A DNA stretch of 64,000 nucleotides from Microbispora sp. ZYX-F-249 (GTDB lineage Bacteria > Actinomycetota > Actinomycetes > Streptosporangiales > Streptosporangiaceae), in NCBI RefSeq assembly GCF_039649665.1, contig NZ_JBDJAW010000005.1, positions 62,001 through 126,000 of the forward strand. Reading direction: 5' to 3'. The position numbers and the translations under genes are program-made. The notes under the pieces were generated by a model. The model did not search any database, was not told the origin of the DNA, and saw nothing but the letters and a program-made list of their open reading frames with translations. This document shows positions 9,031 through 17,821 of the stretch, in pieces (the first letter of the stretch is position 1; each line of letters opens with the position of its first letter).

Positions 9031-9126
9031 CTACGACTCGCCGCGGAGAATGTCCGCCTGCCAGCCGCGTACGCCCCCGATACGGGCGGCGGGAGTGGAA
9101 TCGCGATACGGCAGGTATCCAGTCAT
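9031..9126 (-). CDS. Small peptide (31 aa) upstream of prolyl oligopeptidase
   Basis: An ATG at 9124-9126 is preceded by a perfect AGGAGG six bases upstream and opens 31 codons. The peptide starts MTGYLPYRDSTPAARIGG and ends RGWQADILRGES. It has no signal peptide, membrane helix or cysteine. It contains two prolines (Pro6 and Pro12) and a Gly-Gly pair in the middle. The stop is 76 bp before the prolyl oligopeptidase start, same strand, with no evident terminator between them. The layout matches a leader or precursor peptide with its peptidase, or a translated leader controlling the downstream gene. I do not recognise the family. The strong Shine-Dalgarno is the main evidence that it is translated. 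Confidence 0.5.
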   Translation of the reverse strand: MTGYLPYRDSTPAARIGGVRGWQADILRGES

Positions 9127-9428
9127 GTCAGCCTCCTGGATCCGTCGATTCGCCCGAATTGGGCGATTACGACGCCGACCATCCCCGCGCCCGGGATCGA
9201 TAAACACCGGCACCATCTCGGGCCCCCCGAATCACGGGAAGCGATGAGCCGTCAATCATCCTCCCGTCAAATCCACCGAAAAAACGAAGGCTTACGGAAA
9301 TTCCAGTGGAGATCGGATCCAAATTCCGGGAAGGACGCGACCACGATCACCGATCCCCCGTCGAAGCCCCCGGACGGGCGGATGGAAGGCTGTAGAGGTC
9401 CATCCGCCAAAGGAACGGGGCCGTCAGC
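9127..9428. promoter_or_regulatory. Divergent intergenic region between peptide/POP and ECF41 gene
   Basis: This 302-bp stretch must hold both divergent promoters. It is visibly less GC-rich than its flanks around 9241-9310. I find no clear ECF41-type TGTCACA/CGTC promoter, no tRNA and no strong hairpin. An AAGGAACGGGG stretch about 10 bases before the ATG at 9429 may serve as ribosome binding site for the sigma factor. Confidence 0.4.
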
Positions 9429-10337
9429 ATGGTGGATATCGGTGCGGGGAGCCATCGCAGCGGGACCGGAGACCTCGACCAGGCGGCGGCCACCTTCGAA
9501 AGCGTGCGGCCACGCCTGTTCGGAATCGCGTATCGGATCCTGGGCAGCGCCACCGAAGCGGAAGACCTGTTGCAGGACGTCTGGCTGCGCTGGCAGGCGT
9601 ACGACCGCGGCGTCGTGGCCGACCCGGCGGCGTTCCTGGCGACGGTGACCACGCGCCTCGCCATCAACACCCTGCAGTCCGCTCGGATGCGCCGCGAGAC
9701 GTACGTCGGCCCCTGGCTGCCCGAACCCGTCGCCACCGGTGACGACCCTCACCTCGGCGCCGAGCGGGGCGAAGCCCTCGGCTTCGCGGTCCTGCTCCTG
9801 CTGGAGAAGCTCTCGCCCACCGAACGCGCGGCCTACGTGCTGCGGGAAGCATTCGACTACCCCTACCGGCAGATCGCCGAGATCATCGAGACGAGTGAGG
9901 TCGCGGTGCGGCAACTCGTCAGCAGGGCGCGCAAGCACATCGCCTCCGAGCGCCGGGCACCGGTGACCCGCGCCGAACAGCGCAGGCTGCTCACCGCATT
10001 CGTCACCGCCGCCCGCTCCGGCGACCTGGCCGTGCTGGAAGACCTCCTCGCCACGGACGCCATCAGTTACTCCGACGGCGGCGGCGCCGTCCGGGCCTCG
10101 CGCATCCCCGTGATCGGCGGGTTCCGGGTCGCCAAGTACGTGAGAGCATTCGCGGACCGGTTCTGGGCCGGGGTCGAGGTGGAGTGGGCCGACGTGAACG
10201 GGCAGGCGGCCGCTCTGCTGCGCCGCGACGGCGAGCTGTTCACGGTCCTGACCGTCAACGCCTCCGACGAGGGCATCGACCAGGTGCTGTGGCTGATGAA
10301 CCCCGACAAGATCGCCGCGCTGTCCGCCGTGAGCTGA
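9429..10337 (+). CDS. ECF41-family RNA polymerase sigma factor (SigJ-like)
   Basis: The 302-residue product has sigma region 2 (LFGIAYRILGSATEAEDLLQDVWLRW, about 30-55), region 4 (LSPTERAAYVLREAFDYPYRQIAEII, about 120-145) and a C-terminal SnoaL-like extension. All three ECF41 hallmarks are present: WLPEP in the linker, DGGG in the extension and NPDKI near the end. In studied ECF41 factors the extension regulates activity in place of an anti-sigma factor. The usual neighbour, a carboxymuconolactone decarboxylase or oxidoreductase gene, is missing here. Instead the gene is divergent from the peptide/prolyl oligopeptidase pair. The ATG at 9429 or the GTG three bases later could be the start. 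Confidence 0.92.
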   Translation: MVDIGAGSHRSGTGDLDQAAATFESVRPRLFGIAYRILGSATEAEDLLQDVWLRWQAYDRGVVADPAAFLATVTTRLAINTLQSARMRRETYVGPWLPEPVATGDDPHLGAERGEALGFAVLLLLEKLSPTERAAYVLREAFDYPYRQIAEIIETSEVAVRQLVSRARKHIASERRAPVTRAEQRRLLTAFVTAARSGDLAVLEDLLATDAISYSDGGGAVRASRIPVIGGFRVAKYVRAFADRFWAGVEVEWADVNGQAAALLRRDGELFTVLTVNASDEGIDQVLWLMNPDKIAALSAVS

Positions 10338-10453
10338 CCTCTCCTGACGATCCGGGGTGGCCACCGCCTGTCAGGCCGCGGGCCGGTCGCTCGGAGGACG
10401 GCCCACAGCCGCGCCGGGGTTTCCCCGGGCCGGGACCCGCGCGGGTGCCGGTG

Positions 10454-11011
10454 TCACTCCACCAACGCGCCGAAGACGTAGGTCCCGGGAGCGTCCGGGT
10501 CGTCCCCCGCCCAGAACTCCGTCCAGTGGGTGCGGAACTCGTCGCGGGTGAGGTGGCCGTCGCCGTCCAGGTCCAGACGGGGGAAGACCTCGTCGGTCAC
10601 CGTCGGCGTCCCGTTCCACGTCTCGATGAGCGCGCCGTACTCCGACCGGGAGATCAGCCCGTCCCCGTCGATGTCGACGGCCTCGAACATGGCGTCGGCG
10701 GTGGCGGAGACGGCGTCCGCCCGGTCGCCGAGGCCCTCCACGACGAGAAGCACCTCGTCGATGGTGACGGCGTTGTCGCCGTCCCGGCCTGAGGCGGCCC
10801 GGAGGACCGGCCACCAGCCGGTCATGACGGAGGCGAGTCGCTCCGGATCGGCGGATCCGGCGACGGCCGTCCAGCGGCGGGCGAGCGCCTGGAAATCGGC
10901 CTCGGTCAGCCGGCCGTCGCCGTCCACGTCCATCGCCCGGAAAACGCCACTGACCTTTCTCCGTTGGAGCTCACTGGCCACATCCGTCTCCATTCGTCGG
11001 GAAGACTCCAT
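10454..11011 (-). CDS. EF-hand calcium-binding protein (calerythrin/CalD-like)
   Basis: The 185-residue soluble product has three canonical EF-hand loops: DVDGDGRLTEAD (28-39), DIDGDGLISRSE (113-124) and DLDGDGHLTRDE (147-158). A fourth degenerate site lies around 74-86 (RDGDNAVTIDE). This is the size and pattern of actinobacterial calerythrin-like calcium buffers or sensors. The ATG at 11011 has little Shine-Dalgarno; an ATG six codons later (10993), with GGAG about 12 bases upstream, is equally plausible. It appears to be a single-gene unit. Confidence 0.9.
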   Translation of the reverse strand: MESSRRMETDVASELQRRKVSGVFRAMDVDGDGRLTEADFQALARRWTAVAGSADPERLASVMTGWWPVLRAASGRDGDNAVTIDEVLLVVEGLGDRADAVSATADAMFEAVDIDGDGLISRSEYGALIETWNGTPTVTDEVFPRLDLDGDGHLTRDEFRTHWTEFWAGDDPDAPGTYVFGALVE

Positions 11012-11069
11012 GCTGCCGAGAGGTCACTTTACGTGACAGTGGACAATGAGTGACTGTTCCGTTACAAAA

Positions 11070-11101
11070 ATGGCGCCCGCGGCCGGGGCCGCGGGCGCCA
11101 T
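11070..11101 (-). terminator. Intrinsic terminator after the giant PHP/metallophosphoesterase gene
   Basis: A perfect 15-bp stem (ATGGCGCCCGCGGCC and its complement) with a two-base loop is followed, on the minus strand, by a run of five T residues. This is a textbook rho-independent terminator. It lies 45 bp beyond the stop codon at 11147 and supports reading 16716 to 11147 as one transcription unit. Confidence 0.85.
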
Positions 11102-11146
11102 GCGTCCGGGATCACCGGACAGGCCGGGACCTCTCCGGCCGGTACG

Positions 11147-12808
11147 TCACGGCGTGACGGTCACCCGGACCGCCGGGGCCGCGCCGATCCGCACGTCCAG
11201 AGTGACCGGCTTGCCGGCGATGAGGGCGGCACGGGCCTCGTCCCGGAGGTTGAGCTTCAGCTCCCTGGTCATGCCGGGCTGGAGCGTGACCTTCGTGGTG
11301 TCGAGCACGTGGCCGTCGTGGGAGACGGCGACCTGCTCCCGGCACTTGCCTGCACCCGCGCAGACCAGGGTGATCGTCGCCTGCGCGGGGGCGTTCCCCT
11401 TCGTCTTGACGGTGGCGGTGACGGTGTCGTGGAGCACCCTCATCGCCGGGGTTTCGGGCGTGCCCGGGAGGAGCGAGGCGACGTAGCGCGGCGTGTCACC
11501 CGAGGTGTTGAGCGCGAGCGTCGTCCCGTCCGGCCGGTCCGGGACCACGGTCAGCGTCGCGGTGCCCTGCTCGTCGAGAGGCGCCTCGCCGAGATAGGCG
11601 ATGTCGTCCTCGGCCGGAGCCGACGTCGAGGCGCCGGCCTCCAGCAGGAGGAACGACAACTGCTCGGCCGCCGCCGCGGTCCCGGCGGACACCGTCACGG
11701 TGACGGTGCCGTCGTCGTTCACGACCGCCTCGTGGCGGATGCCGCCGGTCTCGACGACCTCGGCCGCCGCCGGGCCCGCAGTGGTGGGCACAGTAAGGGA
11801 CGCCGTGGTGGGCACCGTGGCAGGGGCGGTGGTGGGTGCGGGAGTGGGTGCGGTGGCGGACGCGACGTTTCGCGCCGCCCCTGCCTCGGCGCCGGTCTCC
11901 GGTGCGGCCCCCGGCCCGGCCGCCGCCTCGGCGGCAGGTGCGGCCATGCCGCGCAGCACCGGCCGGCCCAGGCCGGCGTCCCACTGCCAGACGCGCTCGA
12001 AGTCGAAGCCGAGCTTGCCCGCCCAGAACGCCTGGGCGGCCACCTCGTCCCGGGTCGCGGTGGCGCCGTTGAGCGTGGCCGGGCCGATCGCGGTCTCGGT
12101 CTGCGACTTCGCCTCGACGGTCTCGGCCGCCCAGTTGCCGCTCAGCGTGGCGACGTTGTTCGCCAGCACCCGGCCCAGGAAGCGGTGCGCCCAGGACGGC
12201 GCGGTGACCGCCGGGTTGAGCGCGATCGAGTCGCGGATGGTGGTGCCGGTGTAGCCGTAGCCGGCCACGCCGCCGTCGTTGCGGCTGTCGGCGGTGACAG
12301 AGCCGGTGGCGAAGACCCGCTCCGTGGTGGATCCGGCCAGGGCGACACCGATCACGCCGCCCGCCTCGGTGCCGCGTACGTGCACGTTCGCGGCGGAGTA
12401 GACGTCGCGCACGATGCCCTGCGAATCGCCGACGAGACCACCCGCGCGCGATCCGGCGGTCACGGACCCGGACACCTGCACGCGCTCGACGGTGCCGGTG
12501 CTGCTGCCGGCCAGGATGCCGGCGCGAGCGGTGGTGGTGTCCACCGTGGCGTCGAGGACCGCGAGGTCGTGGACGTGCCCGGAGATCTGGGTGAACAGGC
12601 CACCGGTGGTGGAGGTCAGGCCCTTGATCGTGTGGCCCGCACCGTCGAGTTCACCCGTGAACGGCCCCGGCAGGCTGGTGAACGGCGTGCCGGTCAGGTC
12701 GATGTCGGCGGCGAGCACGTAGTCGTAGGACGGGTGCCGCCCCATCAGGGTCAGCTCCTCCGCGCTGCCGACCTTGTAGAAGCCGCGCTCGTCGGCCGGC
12801 AGCCCGGG
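11147..12808 (-). pseudogene. C-terminal part of the giant secreted protein, in the -1 frame
   Basis: About 550 codons in the -1 frame continue the 12751-16716 gene. The open frame extends up to 12874, but homologous coding begins at about 12808. The joined text reads APETLEPVPAPG then LPADERGFYKVGSAEELT. The segment opens with a second copy of the repeat domain of the upstream frame: ADIDLTGTPF, GLTSTTGGLFTQISG, RAGGLVGDSQG, AGYGYTGTTIRDSIALNP, then FERVWQWDAGLGRPVLRGM. An Ala/Pro/Thr-rich linker and two beta-rich C-terminal domains follow (about 380 to the end). No plausible ribosome binding site or signal peptide precedes it, so it is not an independent gene. It is made only if the frame is shifted, or the break is a mutation or sequencing error. 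Confidence 0.85.
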
Positions 12809-15800
12809 GCCGGGACCGGTTCGAGCGTCTCGGGCGCCATCCGCAGGGTCGGGCGCCTGGCGACGTCGTTCCACTGCCAGACGGTCGCGAAGTCCCAGCC
12901 GCGCTCCTCGTAGAAGGCCTGCCTCTGGATCTCCGCGGGCGCGACCACGTTGCCCTTCTGGTTGTCGGCCGCGGGCGGGCCGGTCAGCGACTGCCCGCTG
13001 ATCGGCACGGACCGGCTGACGTGGTTGTCCTCGAGCGTGGCGGTCTGCCCGGTGTAGACGCGGCCGACGATGGCGTGCGCGTAGCTCGACGCGGAGACGT
13101 TCGCGTTCAACGCGACCGTGTGGCGCACTTGGGTGTCGGTGTAGCCGTAGGCGGCCACCCCGCCCGCGGACGCGCCGTTCGCGACGACGGCGCCGGTGGC
13201 CAGGACGTTCTCGGTGACCGACCCGCCGACCGAGACGCCGACGACCCCGCCGGCGTACTGGGTCGTTGCGCGCACGTCCACCGTGGAGACGCTGTCACGT
13301 ACCGTGCCGAAGTGGTGGCCGGTGATGCCGCCGACGTAGCTGTTCGCGGTCAGCGACCCGTCGGCGCGGACGCGCCGGATCGTGCCGTGGTTGGCGTCGG
13401 CGACCAGGCCCGCGGTGGAGCGGTCGGTGGTGACCTCGCCCTGGACCACCAGGTCCTCGATCGTGCCGTGGTTGTCGGCGAACAGGCCCGGCCCCTGGTC
13501 GGGCAGGGCGGCGAGGCCGGAGATCCGGTGCCCGTCGCCGTCGAAGACGCCCGTGAAGGTGGTGGTACGGCCGATCTGAGTGCGGGCGAGCCCGGTCAGG
13601 TTCAGGTCGGCGGTCAGCCGGTAGTGCCCGGCCGGGTCGTTGTCGACCTTGGCCAGGTCGTCGGGCGAGTCGATCAGGTACGGCGACTGCTCGCTGCCCT
13701 CGCCGGCCAGGCCCTCGCGCAGGGTCACGGCAGGCCGGAGCGGTTTGCCCGACCCCAGGGAGTCCCACGTGAAGAGCTTGACCGTGGAGCTCGGCGCCAC
13801 CGGCAGCGGCGTGCCGAACCGGACGTACTGCTCGCGGCCCCGGTGGTCGAGCGTGACGTCGACGCTGCGCACGTCGATCATCCGCTGCTGCGCGTTGTCG
13901 TACGTCGCGGCCATGACGGTGACCTTGTCCAGGCTGCCCGGGGAGGACAGCAGACCGACGCCCTTCAGCTCACGGTCCTTGATCTCGGCGGAGGAGACCT
14001 TCCAGGAACCGTGCGGCTTGGCGACCGTCACCTCGTCGACCAGGCGCCCGTCGATCGTGTACGTCGACAGCCGCAGCCCGGCGTCGGTCACCGTCAGGAC
14101 GCCGCCCATCTGGACGTTCTCGTCGAAGACCTTGTCGTCCCACCAGAACTTCTGGTTGTCGTAGAACTTCGGGCCGGACGACCCCATGGTGACGAACGTG
14201 GTGCCCGCGACCTCCTCTTCGGGAGTCTTGGCGAGCCGTCCGTCGTAGATCGTGGACCGCTTGTAGACGTGGTCGTGCCCGCCGACGTACAGGTCGACGC
14301 CGAGCCGGTCGAGCACGCGCGTGACCTTGTCGCGGTCGATGTCCATGCCGCCGTCGTCGGCGTGCTGGCCGCCGTAGTAGGAGAAGTGCCCCACGACGAC
14401 GTTCCACGTCGCGTCCGAGGCGCGCACGTCGTCGACCAGCCAGTCGAGCTGCTCGTCGAGGCGCGCGTTGGAGTTCAGCACGGAGAAGTGGACGTCGCCG
14501 CGGTCGAAGGAGTAGTTGCTCTCGCCGATCACGCCGTTGTCCGGCAGCGCGAACGTGTTGGTGAAGATCGCGCCCGGTTGTCTGCCGACCGCGTCGTAGT
14601 CGAGGTCCTCGTAGGTCTCGTGGTTGCCGACCAGGCCCGCGTACTGCAGGTCGAGCGTGGACAGGAAGGCATCGTGGATCTCGGCCCACTTCTCGCCCCG
14701 GCCGCCGCGGTCGACGAGGTCGCCGACCTGGATCACCGTGCCGCCGCCCGGCGCCTGGCTCTTCAGCCGGTCGAGCACCCGCCCCGGCAGGGTGAGCTCG
14801 CCGGCGTCGCCGTCGGGCACCTGCACGTCGCCCAGGATGTAGACCGGCTCCCCCTTGGCGCCGCCGGCGCGAAACTCGCCGCGTACGTCCGTCCAGGCCG
14901 CCCCGTCGCCGGCGGCGGGTGCGCGGCCGTCGCGGGCCACGCCGAAGCGGAACCGGTAGGTCGTGCCGACCTTCAGCCCGGTCAGCCGGAACTCGTGCGA
15001 GCGCAGGGTCTGGCCCGTGATGGAGTGCTGGTAGACCGGCTCGTCGTTGCCGACCGTGTTCACCTCGTACGGCCGGTCGTTCGTGGACGTGAGCACCTCG
15101 GCCGTGGACCAGTCGTCCGATCCCTCGGGCAGGACCTGCGCGTAGACCCGCTCGACGGCGCGGTCGGTGGCGACCGCGACACCGGCGGAGCCGGGCTCCT
15201 CCCCCACGGTCGCGTTGCCGCCGAAGCGGAAGACACCCGCGGGGTCCGGCTCCTTCTGGGAGACCTGGACGCGCAGCAGCTCGGCGTTGGTGTTGCCGAG
15301 GTCGTCGGTCGCCTTGACGACCACGAACGCGTCGTCGTACGAACGGATGCGGAAGGCGCCGCCGGAGACCGGCACCTCGCCCGCGGAGTCGAACACCTCG
15401 TACGTGACCGCCGGCTGGGTTCCGGAGTCGTCGGTGGCCGTCGCCCGGGGCAGCGTGACCATGTCGCCGTACCGCGCCGTAGCGGGGATGCCGCCCGGGA
15501 CGGTGATCCTCGGGGCGTAGTTCGCGCCGCGGGTGGTCTCCCCGATCCAGATCGGCGCGGAGACCAGGAAGTTGCCGTCGGCCTGGTCGGCCCGGACGTA
15601 GTAGAAGTCGCCGTCGCGGACGTTCAGCTTCGTCATCAGCGTGAGGTCGTTGCCGCTGATCGTGCCGAAGTCGTGGGCGACGGCGCCGCCGTTGGTGATG
15701 AGGCGCGCGGAGGTGAAGGAGTCCCCGGCGTCGGGGTCGGCGAGGCGGAGCTCGACGTCCAGGCCGGTGGTGTCGCCCGGCAGGATCGAGCCCATGGGTT

Positions 15801-16716
15801 TCCCGTTGCCGCCGAACCCGAGGACCGCGTCGGCGTCACCGGTCGAGTAGAGGCTGCGGTTCCGCATCGCCGCGTACAGCGCGTCCAGGGAGTGTTCCTC
15901 GGCCCACACGCCGGTGATCGACGGGTTCCCGGACACCCAGGTCGCGGAGTGCTCGTCGCCGTTCCACGTCGGGGCCAGGTGCCAGCCGGCGTCGAGCGCC
16001 TTCTGGAACTCGCCCACCGCGTCGGCGGACTTCACCTCGATGAGGTCCATCCGGTCGTCGGCGACGGGGTCGAGGCCCTTGAAACCGCAGAAGTCGCCCT
16101 TGTCCTTCGTGGACGGATGGTTGAACTGGCCGATCGCGTCCGGGTCCTGCTTCAGGCGGGCCAGGAACGTGAAGTAGTCGTACTTCATGTCGCCGGTGCC
16201 GAACGCGTTGCCGTACCCGTCGACGCTGCCCTTCTCGGTCGCGCGCGCCGTCACGTGCCAGTCGGTGCCGAACACGTTGATATGTCCGGTGCCGTCGTAC
16301 CAGGTGTTCTCGATCGACGGGACGGCGATCAGGTCGTCCTGGCCCGCGTTGAACTTCCCGGCGCTCTCGTGGAGGTAGCGCCACTCGGCGGAGTCGGCGT
16401 CCCGCCAGTCCTCGACGAAGTCGTCGCCGTTGCGGATGTCCCACATGACATCGTGCTCGGTGACCGCGAAGAAGTCCGCGTCGGTCTCGTCGTGGACATG
16501 GTCGTAGGCGTCCGGCGGGAGTTGCACACCGTCGCTCACCGAGGTATGCGCGTGGAACTCGCCGGTGTAGAGGGTCCTGCCGAGGAAAACCGGCCGGTCA
16601 TCGCCGGCCGCCGAGGCCGGGGAGGCCGGGGCGCCGATCAGTGCGCCGGCCGCGAGTGCGACGGCCGTGATGGCACCGGGCCAGGGGGAGGTGCGTGGTG
16701 CGCTGCTGCGCGTCAT
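12751..16716 (-). CDS. Giant secreted PHP-domain plus metallophosphoesterase protein, N-terminal part (frameshifted)
   Basis: The open frame gives 1321 residues. A signal peptide covers 1-37. A PHP/CehA-McbA-like metallohydrolase domain follows (GEFHAHTSVSDG near 53, VTEHDVMWD, NHPSTKDKGD). Next comes a fibronectin-like region (about 410-620) and a calcineurin-like phosphoesterase (YILGDVQVPDG about 625, VGDLVDRGG, GNHETYED about 698, GHFSYYGG, GGHDHVYK about 812). A repeat domain with GLUG-like Gly-rich turns runs from about 1080. The last 16 residues (CRPTSA... RRS) are out-of-frame text; the true protein continues in the -1 frame for about 1856 residues in total. Two predicted hydrolase sites in one exported chain suggest an extracellular phosphodiesterase or phosphatase. 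Confidence 0.85.
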   Translation of the reverse strand: MTRSSAPRTSPWPGAITAVALAAGALIGAPASPASAAGDDRPVFLGRTLYTGEFHAHTSVSDGVQLPPDAYDHVHDETDADFFAVTEHDVMWDIRNGDDFVEDWRDADSAEWRYLHESAGKFNAGQDDLIAVPSIENTWYDGTGHINVFGTDWHVTARATEKGSVDGYGNAFGTGDMKYDYFTFLARLKQDPDAIGQFNHPSTKDKGDFCGFKGLDPVADDRMDLIEVKSADAVGEFQKALDAGWHLAPTWNGDEHSATWVSGNPSITGVWAEEHSLDALYAAMRNRSLYSTGDADAVLGFGGNGKPMGSILPGDTTGLDVELRLADPDAGDSFTSARLITNGGAVAHDFGTISGNDLTLMTKLNVRDGDFYYVRADQADGNFLVSAPIWIGETTRGANYAPRITVPGGIPATARYGDMVTLPRATATDDSGTQPAVTYEVFDSAGEVPVSGGAFRIRSYDDAFVVVKATDDLGNTNAELLRVQVSQKEPDPAGVFRFGGNATVGEEPGSAGVAVATDRAVERVYAQVLPEGSDDWSTAEVLTSTNDRPYEVNTVGNDEPVYQHSITGQTLRSHEFRLTGLKVGTTYRFRFGVARDGRAPAAGDGAAWTDVRGEFRAGGAKGEPVYILGDVQVPDGDAGELTLPGRVLDRLKSQAPGGGTVIQVGDLVDRGGRGEKWAEIHDAFLSTLDLQYAGLVGNHETYEDLDYDAVGRQPGAIFTNTFALPDNGVIGESNYSFDRGDVHFSVLNSNARLDEQLDWLVDDVRASDATWNVVVGHFSYYGGQHADDGGMDIDRDKVTRVLDRLGVDLYVGGHDHVYKRSTIYDGRLAKTPEEEVAGTTFVTMGSSGPKFYDNQKFWWDDKVFDENVQMGGVLTVTDAGLRLSTYTIDGRLVDEVTVAKPHGSWKVSSAEIKDRELKGVGLLSSPGSLDKVTVMAATYDNAQQRMIDVRSVDVTLDHRGREQYVRFGTPLPVAPSSTVKLFTWDSLGSGKPLRPAVTLREGLAGEGSEQSPYLIDSPDDLAKVDNDPAGHYRLTADLNLTGLARTQIGRTTTFTGVFDGDGHRISGLAALPDQGPGLFADNHGTIEDLVVQGEVTTDRSTAGLVADANHGTIRRVRADGSLTANSYVGGITGHHFGTVRDSVSTVDVRATTQYAGGVVGVSVGGSVTENVLATGAVVANGASAGGVAAYGYTDTQVRHTVALNANVSASSYAHAIVGRVYTGQTATLEDNHVSRSVPISGQSLTGPPAADNQKGNVVAPAEIQRQAFYEERGWDFATVWQWNDVARRPTLRMAPETLEPVPAPGCRPTSAASTRSAARRS
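12802..12808 (-). other. Slippery-type heptamer C CCG GGC at the frame change
   Basis: At the point where protein homology moves to the -1 frame, the zero-frame codons are GCC CCG GGC TGC. Bases 12808 to 12802 read CCCGGGC, which fits the X XXY YYZ form of a -1 slippery site. After simultaneous slippage the ribosome reads CCC GGG CTG, giving the continuing Leu-Pro-Ala-Asp-Glu text. The same outcome would follow from one lost base in the C4/G3 run, so a sequencing error or real mutation is equally consistent. Confidence 0.5.
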
Positions 16717-16982
16717 GTTTCTACCGTTTCACATGGTCCAAGCGTGCCGATCATAAGAATCAGGGCAGGTGAAACGGTTCGCCTCGCATGCGTGTCGCGA
16801 AGGTGAACGAGCGACTAAACCTGACAAATGTCGCATTTATGGATGCATTGGGACGAGGGCGTCGCCGGCGCGGCGGCCACCACCGCCACCGGCGGATCAT
16901 CAGGCCCGGCGCACCCCATGACGCGCCGCAGGCGCCCCGGGTGCGGGAAACCGTCCTTTCAGCGCCGCGCCGGAACGGCCGG
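16717..16982. other. Upstream region of the giant gene; no gene seen
   Basis: This 266-bp stretch separates the start of the giant secreted protein gene from the end of the lipoprotein gene. It contains the leader of the former, with GGTAG a few bases before the ATG at 16716, and a comparatively AT-rich stretch around 16735-16850 that likely holds its promoter. No RNA gene, clear operator or strong hairpin was found. Confidence 0.4.
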
Positions 16983-17738
16983 TCAGTGTTCGCCGGGCAG
17001 CAGGTACCGCCAGGACAGCACGAAGACGGTCCCCGAGCCGGTCCTGAAGAGCGACCGGCCGTACTCCTGCCCGGCGGGAACCGCCTTGGTGACGGCACTC
17101 GCCGTCTCCCCCTCGACGTCCTTCTGCCAGACCGGGTCCACCGCGCCCGAAGGCTCCGGAACGCCCTCGGGCCACGGCGACGGCTTGCCCTCCGCCGACG
17201 GAGCCTCATCCGCGACCAACCGGACACGGTCGCCGACGTAGTCGGCGCCCTCCGCGGCGGCTCGGGTCGCCAAGCCGTCCATCAGCTTCTTCGCGTCCAC
17301 CAGATGCCTGGGGTAGAAGCCCGCAAGCTGTTCCAGGGCCGGGACCCGGACCTCCGTCATCTTCCCGTCCTTCCCCCGTACGCCGAGGACGGTGTCCGGC
17401 ACGTCCGTCACCGACGGCGCGCCCGGCTTCGGCGCCGCCGTCGGCGGCTGCCCGCCCAGGTACTCCCGCATCCGCGCGACCACCTCGCCCGTCTCGGCAT
17501 CGGTGAGCGTCATCCGCTTGCTCGCGTCGGCGATAACCAGGCCGTCGCCGTACAGCACCACCCTCGGCGGACGCAGCGCGTTCATCGTCGCGGTCACGAA
17601 CCCGCCTTCCGCGCCCCACGAGGCGACCGGCTCCGCCGGCCCGTCGTCGGCCGCGGCCGCCGACGTGTCGGGTTCCGCTCCTCCACAGGCCGCCGTCAGC
17701 GCCATCACAGCCACGAGCAGGATCATCCGTAGTCTCAT
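16983..17738 (-). CDS. Lipoprotein of unknown function
   Basis: The 251-residue product has a lipoprotein signal (MRLRMILLVAVMALTAAC, Cys18) followed by a disordered acidic spacer. The body has short strands (PRVVLYGDGLVIADASKRMTLTD) and a conserved-looking end (GTVFVLSWRYLLPGE). No catalytic or binding motif is recognised. It lies 83 bp downstream of the WD40 kinase gene on the same strand and may be transcribed with it, which would make it a candidate partner or target at the cell surface. Actinobacterial proteins of this layout are common near such kinases; this is a context argument only. Confidence 0.8.
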   Translation of the reverse strand: MRLRMILLVAVMALTAACGGAEPDTSAAAADDGPAEPVASWGAEGGFVTATMNALRPPRVVLYGDGLVIADASKRMTLTDAETGEVVARMREYLGGQPPTAAPKPGAPSVTDVPDTVLGVRGKDGKMTEVRVPALEQLAGFYPRHLVDAKKLMDGLATRAAAEGADYVGDRVRLVADEAPSAEGKPSPWPEGVPEPSGAVDPVWQKDVEGETASAVTKAVPAGQEYGRSLFRTGSGTVFVLSWRYLLPGEH

Positions 17739-17821
17739 GCCTCACACCACGTAATCACCCTCGCCTCGGTTCACCCTCGCGCCGAACAGCCGCGGGCCGC
17801 CCGGTCGGAGGCCGGGGCTTC

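Noticed and set aside
13021..16806. A 1261-codon plus-strand open frame opposite the giant secreted protein
   Set aside because: It is a shadow frame caused by high GC; the minus strand has signal peptide, catalytic motifs and codon structure, while the plus strand text is low-complexity Arg/Val/Asp-rich.
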